DNA of 27,614 bases, from contig CAKTJC010000032.1 in NCBI GenBank assembly GCA_934567355.1, positions 1 to 27,614 on the forward strand, read 5' to 3'. Shown here one piece after another: positions 1 to 7,391 of this stretch. Position 1 is the first letter of the stretch; each line of letters opens with the position of its first letter. The position numbers were made by a program, and so were the translations under genes. Under the pieces are notes generated by a model. The model saw only the letters and a list, made by a program, of their open reading frames with translations. It was not told the DNA's origin and ran no database searches. This DNA comes from an uncultured Oscillospiraceae bacterium. Lineage in GTDB: Bacteria > Bacillota > Clostridia > Oscillospirales > Oscillospiraceae.

Positions 1-4
1 TTTT

Positions 5-77
5 ACGCCCAGTATTCTGCAAAATTTTCTAAAACAGAGAGAATAGCAGAATACTGGGCTATTTATTCAGAGGTTCC
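5..77. repeat. Left copy of 73-bp terminal inverted repeat
   Basis: Positions 5-77 are the reverse complement of 27542-27614 with four mismatches. The inner tip reads GGTTCC here and GGAACC at the right copy. The outer part contains a perfect 14-bp hairpin (7-20 with 46-59). Unique coding sequence begins directly inside the tip, so the insertion-element body would lie outside the window. I do not recognise the family. Confidence 0.85.
7..59. repeat. 14-bp perfect stem-loop inside the left end repeat
   Basis: GCCCAGTATTCTGC at 7-20 pairs perfectly with GCAGAATACTGGGC at 46-59 across a 25-nt AT-rich loop. The right copy has the same structure with one arm base changed (27560-27573 with 27599-27612). 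It could be a transposase-binding site or a transcription block at the element end. Confidence 0.75.
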
Positions 78-670
78 CTAGTTACTTCAAGTGTAATTCC
101 GTAGAAGTAGTTCAGGACGCATTTTATATTAAGAATTTTTCACGAGAGCAGTCCACAGTTTATCTTGAAGGCAGAACTGATGAAAAGTACTTCAACAAGG
201 CTGTTCAAGTATACGGACTTAGCGTGCCATTCGTTTTTAAATGGGTTGGTTACATTGATGACAGAGGACAAGAAGCAAATACGGGAGAAAAGAGTGTTGA
301 TGCAGCATTTCAATTTTTGGCAGCACAGAATCTCTCGGTGAAGAATTTTTGCTTGAAGGACTGCGATACGAAGTGTGATTTACGAAAGAAGAATAATGTA
401 ACGATTCTGTCAATTCCGCTGTATCCAAGTGCCAAAGGCATGAAAAAGGGAATCGAAAATGCCCTAATACTAGATAGTATTGATTTGACACCGTATTACT
501 CACTGAAATCATCTAAAGGGGACTATGGTGAGGATAGAAATTTTCAGTCTTTTAATAAAATGTCTTGCTGCGATGGGCTATGCGCAATGGATGATGATAC
601 ATTGAAATGTGTTTTTCAAAATTTGAAATTGATGATTGATCGGTTGGTAGCTCTTTACAACGAGGAGTAA
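47..670 (+). pseudogene. 5'-truncated TOPRIM-domain protein (OLD-like/DUF4435-like)
   Basis: The frame is open from just after a TAG at 44-46, inside the end repeat, to the stop at 668-670. It has no credible start: the first GTG (224) falls after the domain has begun. Visible motifs are a TOPRIM-like strand and glutamate (YLEGRTDEKYF, about 158-193), then a D-x-D block (DCDT, 360-371) after about 65 residues. That layout fits the metal-binding fold of OLD-family nucleases and related DUF4435 proteins. The N-terminal part, where an ATPase domain would sit, is replaced by repeat sequence. It ends 3 nt before hsdS, and its last codons form the hsdS ribosome site, so it belongs to the restriction cluster. 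The exact family is uncertain. Confidence 0.6.
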
Positions 671-673
671 AGT

Positions 674-1948
674 ATGACGCTAAAAGAAAAAAGGAGAATA
701 GACCAACTCCGGCACGGAATCGTGCCGGAGGGGTATAAGCGGACGAAGGTCGGCATATGTCCGGAAGACTGGGTGGAAAATGTACTGGGCGATATTTATA
801 CCGAAAGAAAAGAGCCAGGAAAAGAAGGTTTGCCGCTCCTGATGGTATCCATTCATTCCGGCGTGTCGGACGGAGAAGTAGGCGAAAAGGATCTTCCCAA
901 AAGATTTAAACGCATTGAGGATGAGTCTCAGTACAAAAGAGCTGTGGTGGGTGACCTGGTATTCAATATGATGCGTGCATGGCAAGGGGCAATTGGATCT
1001 GTGCGGACGGAGGGCATGGTCAGTCCTGCATATGTTGTTGCCAAGCCGAATGATATGGTTGACCCGCTGTTTATGGATTATTACATGAAAACAAATCGCA
1101 TGGTGCACGCCATCCATCGGCAGTCCTACGGTGTGACCGATTTCCGTCTGCGATTGTATTGGGAGTCGTTTGCACCGATTCCGTGCGTTCTTCCACCAGC
1201 CAGAGAGCAGAAGAAAATTGCCGAAATCCTTACCACGCAGGACAAGGTTATTGAACTGGAGCAACAAAAAATCGAAGAAATCATAAAGGTAAAGCGATTT
1301 TTCCTTGAAAAAATGTTTCCAAAGAAAGGCGAGGCTGTGCCAGAAATTCGCTTCAAGGGATTTACTGGCCCTTGGGAACAGCGTAAGCTAGGAGAGCTGC
1401 CAGAAAAGACATACGGTGGCGGTACTCCAAGCACAACTAATGTGGATTATTGGAATGGTAATATCCCGTGGTTGCAATCTTCGGATATATCCGAAGGAAA
1501 GTTATTTGATGTTACACCCAAAAAGTTTATTTCACAATCAGGATTAAATGATTCTGCTGCACAACTTGTTCCTGAAAATTCGATTGCAATAATTACTCGT
1601 GTAGGTGTTGGAAAGCTCGCATTTCTGCCGTTTTCGTACACGACAAGCCAAGATTTTTTGTCTATGAGCAGATTAACAACTGCGCCGTACTTTACGGTTT
1701 ATGCTTGTTACAAAAAATTGCAATCAGAATTGAACTCCGTTCAAGGAACTTCAATAAAAGGCATAACAAAAGATGAACTTCTTGCCAAAGAAATTAAAGT
1801 TCCATCTTATGAAGAGCAAAAGCAAATTGGTGAGTATTTCTGCAGCCTTGACCGCCTTATCACCCTTCATCAGCGTAAACTGGAAGAAGAAAAGAAAAAG
1901 AAAAAAGCCTTGATGCAGCTTCTGCTGACAGGAATCGTGAGGGTATAA
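674..1948 (+). CDS. hsdS: Type I restriction-modification specificity subunit HsdS
   Basis: The 424-aa protein has the usual size and two-half design of HsdS, the DNA-recognition subunit of type I enzymes. Target recognition domain 1 covers about residues 30-175. A conserved helix (EQKKIAEILTTQDKVIELEQ, about 177-210) follows, then the second half opens with FKGFTGPWEQRKLGEL (about 225-240). Target recognition domain 2 ends at a second EEQKQIGEYF helix and a lysine-rich coiled tail. The start has a GAGGAG site overlapping the end of the upstream gene. The second recognition domain (about 1430-1830) is visibly AT-richer than the first, as expected where such domains are exchanged. hsdR lies downstream, but no hsdM is present in the window. 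Confidence 0.93.
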   Translation: MTLKEKRRIDQLRHGIVPEGYKRTKVGICPEDWVENVLGDIYTERKEPGKEGLPLLMVSIHSGVSDGEVGEKDLPKRFKRIEDESQYKRAVVGDLVFNMMRAWQGAIGSVRTEGMVSPAYVVAKPNDMVDPLFMDYYMKTNRMVHAIHRQSYGVTDFRLRLYWESFAPIPCVLPPAREQKKIAEILTTQDKVIELEQQKIEEIIKVKRFFLEKMFPKKGEAVPEIRFKGFTGPWEQRKLGELPEKTYGGGTPSTTNVDYWNGNIPWLQSSDISEGKLFDVTPKKFISQSGLNDSAAQLVPENSIAIITRVGVGKLAFLPFSYTTSQDFLSMSRLTTAPYFTVYACYKKLQSELNSVQGTSIKGITKDELLAKEIKVPSYEEQKQIGEYFCSLDRLITLHQRKLEEEKKKKKALMQLLLTGIVRV

Positions 1949-1949
1949 G

Positions 1950-2513
1950 ATGAAGAAAAATATAACTGAAAATACTGTTTTGATAAACACACTCCAAGGA
2001 GAAGTGCTGCCAGAAGACATTTCCGCAATTGATACAGAACTGAAAATGATTGATGCAGAGTTGGTAGTGCATGAATATCCATCCTGTGCTATCGACGGAA
2101 TTGATATTTTCTTTCCGCAGATCCATTTGCTTTTATCAAACCCTATTGTACAAGCCATTGCTTATGGCGTTGCAGGAAATGCAGTATTCGAGGCAATTAA
2201 AGAAATTGGAAAACAATTGTGGAGAATTGTCCAGCGTAGAGGACTGGCGGTAGTCAAAAAGCAAGAGATTATCGAAGATGCAGCCCCCAATATCCATCTG
2301 ACAGCAGGAAACTTCCATGCTATTCTGCCAACTGGCCTCTCCGAAGAAGAACTTGAACGCTTCATTATAGGATTTATGGCGGCGATCAACAAAGAGACTG
2401 TATCAACGGAAAACTATTTCGTCTATGACCCTGTTTCAAAACAGACAGCAATTTATTCAAAGGGTAAGCTGCTGGAAATCGTTTCAGGCGGAAAGTATCT
2501 GGCGAATGAGTAA
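1950..2513 (+). CDS. Unknown 187-aa protein embedded between hsdS and hsdR
   Basis: I do not recognise this protein. It starts one base after the hsdS stop, so it is probably translationally coupled to it. The N-terminal third is acidic. The centre has a hydrophobic stretch (LLLSNPIVQAIAYGVAGNAV, about residues 52-71) followed by a basic helix containing KQLWRIVQRRGL. The C-terminal half has an amphipathic segment (LSEEELERFIIGFMAAINKE) and a strand-rich end. No catalytic motif stands out. Accessory genes inside type I restriction operons often act in defence, but nothing in the sequence gives a function. It could be a small membrane-associated or oligomerising partner of the TOPRIM protein or of HsdR. 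The coding assignment is firm from position and length. Confidence 0.75.
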   Translation: MKKNITENTVLINTLQGEVLPEDISAIDTELKMIDAELVVHEYPSCAIDGIDIFFPQIHLLLSNPIVQAIAYGVAGNAVFEAIKEIGKQLWRIVQRRGLAVVKKQEIIEDAAPNIHLTAGNFHAILPTGLSEEELERFIIGFMAAINKETVSTENYFVYDPVSKQTAIYSKGKLLEIVSGGKYLANE

Positions 2514-2585
2514 GAAATGTGCGAGGCAGGCTTTCCCGCCCCGCAATTTGTCCTTTTTGAAATAAGACCGAAAGGAGGCTGAACT

Positions 2586-5500
2586 ATGGACCCAAGCGCC
2601 TATCTGGAAGGGAGCGCCAGCCAAAAACCGGCTATTGCGCTTCTCCAATCCATGGGCTATACCTATATTTCCCCCAAGGACTGTGAAAGGCAGCGGGGCA
2701 GCAGATCCCATGTGCTGCTGAAAGACATCCTACGTGGCCAGCTGCGCAAGCTGAACCGTTACAGCTATGCCGGCGCGGAAAACGAATTCTCTGCCGCCAA
2801 TATTGAGCGGGCCATGGAGGAGCTGGACGAGCCATTGACCGATGGGCTGGTGCGCACCAGCGAGAAGATCTACGATGCCCTGCTGCTGGGCAAAAGCTAT
2901 CCGGAAACTGTTGGCGACGGAAAGTCTCTCAGCTTTAACCTGAAATATATTGACTGGGAACACCTGGAGAACAACCTGTTCCACGTGACGGAAGAATTCG
3001 CGGTGGACAGTCTGGACAAGCAGCACAATGCCCGCCCGGATATTGTGCTGTTTATCAACGGCATTCCTTTTGCGGTCATCGAGTGCAAAGCACCCCATAT
3101 TCCCGAGGAGCAGGCCGTGGAACAGATGATCCGCAACCAGCAAGCGGATTACATCCCCCAGCTGTTCAAGTATGCCCAAATCGTCATGGCAACCAACAAA
3201 AATACCGTAAAATACGCTACGGCAGGTACTCCCAAAAAGTTCTGGAGCGTATGGAAAGAGCAGGACGCTGCATTCCTGGATTCCGGATTGGCGCAGTTTG
3301 TGGCAGACAGAGTCCCTACGGAACAAGACCGGAATATCATCTCCCTGTTTCGCCAGGAGCGCTTGATGGAGCTGACTCGTTACTTTGTTCTGTTCGATGC
3401 CAACGTGAAGAAAATCTGCCGCTATCAACAGTATTTTGCCATTCGGGAGATCATGAAAACCGTTGCGCAGCAGGATAGCCGTGGAAACCGACAGAGCGGC
3501 GTGATTTGGCACACCCAGGGCAGTGGCAAGAGCCTGACCATGGTGATGCTGGCCAAATACATTCTGATGGTGCTTGCTGATTGTAATCCCCGTGTGGTCA
3601 TTGTGACCGATCGAAAAGAGCTGGATGGTCAGATCGCGGCAACCTTTTCCCATACCCGGTTGAATCCTGCCCGGGCAACCAGCGGGCGGCATCTGGTGGA
3701 ACTGGTGACGAGCGGAAAAGCGGATGTGGTCACCACCATCATCAATAAATTCAACACGGCAGAACGTCTGGCGGCGAGAAATACTTCCAGGGACGTATTC
3801 GTTCTCATTGACGAAAGCCATCGCTCCAACTACGGCTCCATGGCTGCCAAAATGCGTACCGTATTCCCCAATGCCTGCTATATCGGCTTCACAGGGACAC
3901 CGCTTATGAAGCGGGAAAAGAACACCCTGACCAAATTCGGCAAGCTTATCCATAAGTATACCATCCAGGACGGCGTGGAGGATGGCGCAATTGTTCCCCT
4001 GATTTACGAAGGACGATTTGTAGAACAGAAGGTAGATGAAGAAAATATCGATATGTGGTTCCGGCAGACCACAAAACGATTGACCGATCCGCAGAAAGAG
4101 GATTTGCGCCAGAAATGGAGCAGTATCCGCAGGCTAACTTCCACAGATGCCAGAATCAAGCGTATTGCGCTGGATATCAACAATCATTTTATCCTTGGCT
4201 TCAAGGATACGGGCTTCAAGGCCATGCTGGCTACCAACTATAAGCGGGATGCCATTCGCTATCTGAAATGCTTTGAGCAGTTTGGCGACCTGACTTGTGC
4301 GGTTGTCATTTCTCCTCCGGATATGCGGGAAAGTGTGGATGACATCGATGAAGGAACCGATCATGAGGTTATCGAATACTGGGAAAAGATGATGAAACAG
4401 TATGGCGATGCTGACACTTACGAAGAAGCCATGAAGAACAAATTTTGCGACGGTGAGATTGATATTCTCATTGTGTGCAGTAAGCTGTTGACCGGGTTTG
4501 ACGCGCCTATTTGTCAGGTGCTGTACATCGATAAGGAACTCAAAGAGCATGGCCTGCTGCAGGCGATTGCCAGAACCAACCGGCTTCACGATGGAAAAGA
4601 GTACGGTCTGATTGTGGACTATCGCGGCTTGATTCAGAAATTGGATGCCGCTATGGATATGTACAGCGGTGCCGGACTGGAAAACTTTGAGAGTGGAGAC
4701 CTGAGGGGCGTTGTCATCGATGTCCTGGAAGCGCTGGGACAGTTGAGAACGGCCTATACCAATCTCATAGACATATTTACAGATATTAAGAATCTGGACG
4801 ATACAGAAGCAGTGGAAGTTGCTCTGGCAGACGAAAAGAGGCGCGAACAGTTCTATAACCTTCTGTGTGCTTTTGGCAGAGCGCTGAACCTTGCGCTGAA
4901 TTCAGAACAGGTCTATGCCGCACTTCCAGGAGAAGAACGCAAAAAGTACCAGGATTGTTTTGTGTTTTTCTCCAAGGTGCGGCGCAGTGTAAAAATTCGC
5001 TATTGCGATGCCATCGACAACAGTGAGTACGAGCCTCTGATGCAGAACCTTTTGGACACGCATTTGTCTGTTGCCGGTCTGAAGCAGATTACCAGTCCTG
5101 TTGACATTCTGAATAAGGATGATTTTGAACGGGAATTGGAAGAATTGGGCTCTTTGCATGCGAAGGCGGATGCAATCACCAGTAGGCTGTCGAAAAGCAT
5201 CAGCGCAAAGTACGAGGAGAATCCTGCATATTATGATAGCTTCTCCAAGCGGATTAAGGATGCACTGGATCAATACAAGGAAAAGGTTATCAGCGAGGCG
5301 GAGTATTTGGCAAAGATGCGGAGCATTCTGGAAGATTACCGTTCCGGAAAGAGCTCTGTCAGCTATCCGGAACGGATTAAGCACAATGTTCACGCGCAGG
5401 CTTTTTATGGTGTAATAACGGCGTTGTTCGATGATGCGCAAGTCGAGGGAATGACCCCTGATTTTGCGGCAGAAATTGCTGAAGAAATTACGGCGATTAT

Positions 5501-5675
5501 TGCGAAGCACAGCTGCGTAGACTGGACCAATAACCAGACAATCCACAATCGGATTTCCCAGGATATTGACGATCTGTTCTATGCGTATGAAAAGAGCCGG
5601 GGACTGGTATTGTCATTTGATTTGATCGATAAGGTCATTGAGAATGTGAAAACCGTTGCCCTGCGGAGGTTTTAA
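2586..5675 (+). CDS. hsdR: Type I restriction endonuclease HsdR
   Basis: The 1029-aa protein is the motor and nuclease subunit of a type I restriction enzyme. An N-terminal PD-(D/E)xK nuclease is visible with D152, then E166-C-K168. The superfamily 2 helicase core follows: Walker A QGSGKS (311-316), motif II DESH (409-412), motif III TGTP (436-439) and motif VI QAIARTNR (659-666). The C-terminal 350 residues are helical, as in the region that docks on the methylase. The start is preceded by AAAGGAGG with good spacing. A 72-bp gap separates it from the 187-aa gene, and the YgjP-like gene begins 2 bp after the stop. The gene appears full length and intact, but it can act only if an HsdM partner exists elsewhere. 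Confidence 0.96.
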   Translation: MDPSAYLEGSASQKPAIALLQSMGYTYISPKDCERQRGSRSHVLLKDILRGQLRKLNRYSYAGAENEFSAANIERAMEELDEPLTDGLVRTSEKIYDALLLGKSYPETVGDGKSLSFNLKYIDWEHLENNLFHVTEEFAVDSLDKQHNARPDIVLFINGIPFAVIECKAPHIPEEQAVEQMIRNQQADYIPQLFKYAQIVMATNKNTVKYATAGTPKKFWSVWKEQDAAFLDSGLAQFVADRVPTEQDRNIISLFRQERLMELTRYFVLFDANVKKICRYQQYFAIREIMKTVAQQDSRGNRQSGVIWHTQGSGKSLTMVMLAKYILMVLADCNPRVVIVTDRKELDGQIAATFSHTRLNPARATSGRHLVELVTSGKADVVTTIINKFNTAERLAARNTSRDVFVLIDESHRSNYGSMAAKMRTVFPNACYIGFTGTPLMKREKNTLTKFGKLIHKYTIQDGVEDGAIVPLIYEGRFVEQKVDEENIDMWFRQTTKRLTDPQKEDLRQKWSSIRRLTSTDARIKRIALDINNHFILGFKDTGFKAMLATNYKRDAIRYLKCFEQFGDLTCAVVISPPDMRESVDDIDEGTDHEVIEYWEKMMKQYGDADTYEEAMKNKFCDGEIDILIVCSKLLTGFDAPICQVLYIDKELKEHGLLQAIARTNRLHDGKEYGLIVDYRGLIQKLDAAMDMYSGAGLENFESGDLRGVVIDVLEALGQLRTAYTNLIDIFTDIKNLDDTEAVEVALADEKRREQFYNLLCAFGRALNLALNSEQVYAALPGEERKKYQDCFVFFSKVRRSVKIRYCDAIDNSEYEPLMQNLLDTHLSVAGLKQITSPVDILNKDDFERELEELGSLHAKADAITSRLSKSISAKYEENPAYYDSFSKRIKDALDQYKEKVISEAEYLAKMRSILEDYRSGKSSVSYPERIKHNVHAQAFYGVITALFDDAQVEGMTPDFAAEIAEEITAIIAKHSCVDWTNNQTIHNRISQDIDDLFYAYEKSRGLVLSFDLIDKVIENVKTVALRRF

Positions 5676-5677
5676 TC

Positions 5678-6412
5678 ATGCCGGAAGATATTACCTTCAG
5701 GGCAATCCAGATAGGCGAAAAAACGCTGAGATATTCATTGGAACGAAAAAATGTCAAAAATATCAACCTTCATGTGCGAAAAAACGGAAGCGTATATGTA
5801 TCTGCCAATGTGGCGGTTCCGGCGGAAAAGATAGATGCGTTTCTGGTAAGCAAAGCGGCGTTTATTCTAAACGCACAAAAGAAATTTGCGTTGCAGGAAC
5901 AGTATAAACTACAGCCAAAGCAATATGTCAGCGGTGAGACCTTTTATCTTCAGGGCAGAGCCCTGCGCCTGAAAGTGCTGCAGGCAAATAAGAACCAGGT
6001 GTATTCGGATGGGGTCTACTTATTCCTTGAGGTCAAAGATCCGCAGGATTTTTCCAAAAAAGAGCGGATGGTTATGAGATTTTTTGACCGGGAATGCAAA
6101 ATCGTTTTTAGAGAAATTGTTAACGCAATTTACCCGGTATTCCAAAAATACGGAGTCATAGCACCTACCCTGCGGATTCGAAGCATGGATACACGATGGG
6201 GGTCTTGCTTGCCGAAAGAAGGGATCATTACGCTGAACAAACGGCTCTTGGAAGCCCCCCGAAACTGTATTGAATATGTCGTAATGCACGAGTTTTGTCA
6301 TTTTATTCATCCAAATCACTCCAAAAACTTCTACGACTTTCTTTCTATGCTGATGCCGGACTGGAAGGAACGAAAAAAAACGCTGGATGCGAATGCCATG
6401 TTTTACTTATGA
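5678..6412 (+). CDS. YgjP-like (DUF45/SprT-like) zinc metallopeptidase
   Basis: The 244-aa protein belongs to the YgjP/DUF45 metallopeptidase-like family often encoded beside hsdR. The zinc site is clear: H204-E205-F-C-H208, followed by HPNHSKNF with the likely third ligand at H214. Upstream conserved pieces are MDTRWGSCLPKEGIITLNKRL (catalytic-fold core) and an N-terminal beta-rich region with KNGSVYVSANVAVPAEKIDAF. The start codon lies 2 bp after the hsdR stop, so the genes are probably co-transcribed and coupled. The substrate is unknown. Association with type I systems suggests a role in controlling or processing the complex, but that is inference from gene neighbourhood. Confidence 0.87.
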   Translation: MPEDITFRAIQIGEKTLRYSLERKNVKNINLHVRKNGSVYVSANVAVPAEKIDAFLVSKAAFILNAQKKFALQEQYKLQPKQYVSGETFYLQGRALRLKVLQANKNQVYSDGVYLFLEVKDPQDFSKKERMVMRFFDRECKIVFREIVNAIYPVFQKYGVIAPTLRIRSMDTRWGSCLPKEGIITLNKRLLEAPRNCIEYVVMHEFCHFIHPNHSKNFYDFLSMLMPDWKERKKTLDANAMFYL

Positions 6413-6621
6413 AGCCCAATGGAGCACTTATTATCTGCCGGGCATTCCTACCGGCAAGCAGTGTCCGGGTGCTACCCGGACGCAATTTGCTTGTTGGGGC
6501 AAAATCCCCAATCCCTAAGATCAGGACTTTGTTCTGGCTGCGCATTTGAAAAATGCTTCTCTGTCGGCCCAAAACAAAATCGTTTCAACGCTGACCGAAT
6601 TTGCTGTATTTGAAAAATCCA
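6413..6621. other. Noncoding hairpin cluster after the restriction operon, possible relic oriT
   Basis: No gene is seen. Three hairpins lie in 76 bp: 6436-6441 with 6451-6456 (TGCCGG/CCGGCA); 6463-6470 with 6474-6481 (GTCCGGGT/ACCCGGAC, 3-nt loop), enclosed by CAAGCA/TGCTTG at 6455-6460 and 6488-6493; and 6494-6499 with 6506-6511 (TTGGGG/CCCCAA). The nested arrangement looks like a relaxase recognition region rather than a simple terminator, since no T-tract follows. It may be a remnant of an earlier conjugative element. Confidence 0.45.
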
Positions 6622-6651
6622 TTGCATACGAATGCTGCTATATGGTATGAT
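6622..6651 (+). promoter_or_regulatory. Sigma-A-type promoter of the decayed AlbA_2 gene
   Basis: TTGCAT (6622-6627) and TATGAT (6646-6651) are separated by 18 bp. They lie about 70 bp upstream of an ATG at 6720 that has a good GGGGGG-type ribosome site. Promoter and start appear to have outlived the gene they served. Confidence 0.5.
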
Positions 6652-6719
6652 ATGGCTAATTAAAAAAACGATTTTGGACAGAGCGCAGATTCCTGTGGAA
6701 GACCAAAGGGGGGACAACC

Positions 6720-7110
6720 ATGATTGACTTTTCCAAATTAACCTGATCGATATTGGTGAACGTGCCGGTAGTGGCATCCCAAATATTTTCCGGATTTGGC
6801 GAGAGCAGGGGTGGGAAGAACCCGTCATTGCGGAATCCGCGGAGCCGGATCGAACGGCGCTTTGTTTATCACTGCAAAAAAAGAGGCGATAAAAAGGTGT
6901 CGATAAAAAGGGACGATAAAAACCGTCAAGCAGAAGAATGAAATTATTCTGTACCTGACAGACCATACCTCGGCAAAAAGTGCGGATATCGCAATGCTCC
7001 TCGACGTAAAAAGCACACGCGTGAAGAAGCTGCTGTCTGAGCTAATTGCGGAAGGTGTGGTCGTGGCAGAGGGCAGCAATCGGAACCGGACGTATAAGCT
7101 GAAATCGTAA
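6720..7110 (+). pseudogene. Decayed AlbA_2/HATPase_c_4 regulator-helicase-like gene (COG2865 type)
   Basis: Only the start and the C-terminus remain. An ATG at 6720 with a strong ribosome site reads MIDFSKLT and stops. About one base out of frame begins NLIDIGERAGSGIPNIFRIW, the C-terminal part of the ATPase-like domain of COG2865 proteins. The frame then slips at a run of seven A near 6876 to a lysine-rich linker (RGDKKVSIKRDDK, with repeated CGATAAAAA units). It slips again at the next A-run near 6915 into a winged-helix tail (TVKQKNEIILYLTDHTSAKS) ending at TAA 7108-7110. So the gene carries a large internal deletion and at least two frameshifts. The intact relative at 7392 has a different linker and tail, so this was a separate family member, not a simple duplicate. 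Confidence 0.7.
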
Positions 7111-7391
7111 AGCGATGAAGAAAGCGCCTCATGTGGATTCATTAGAATGCAGGAGGAAAAAGTTTTGGCGAAAAAAACGGCACCTTCACATTGATAAAAT
7201 CATGGATAATGGAAAATGTCGCATACTTAGAATCCTCTTGAATTTGAGCGTCCAATAAGCATGGGCGACATCCTAGCTGCGTGTTTCAGGAATGGACGAT
7301 ATGCGAAAAATGTGGTAAACTTATAATAATGTTGTCCCTGAGCGTCATATGCAAAAATGCGGATTGCTATGAAAAAGGAGGCTGAGGATAT
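7111..7391. other. Intergenic region before the intact AlbA_2 gene
   Basis: No convincing gene is present. A TATAAT at 7322-7327 is a possible -10 box for the downstream gene, but no good -35 stands at 16-18 bp. The ribosome site AAAGGAGG (7375-7382) belongs to the gene at 7392. Degenerate coding traces are possible but not recognisable. Confidence 0.4.

Noticed and set aside
2730..3953. 407-aa open frame on the minus strand
   Set aside because: Lies wholly inside hsdR, whose nuclease and helicase motifs are plain on the plus strand.
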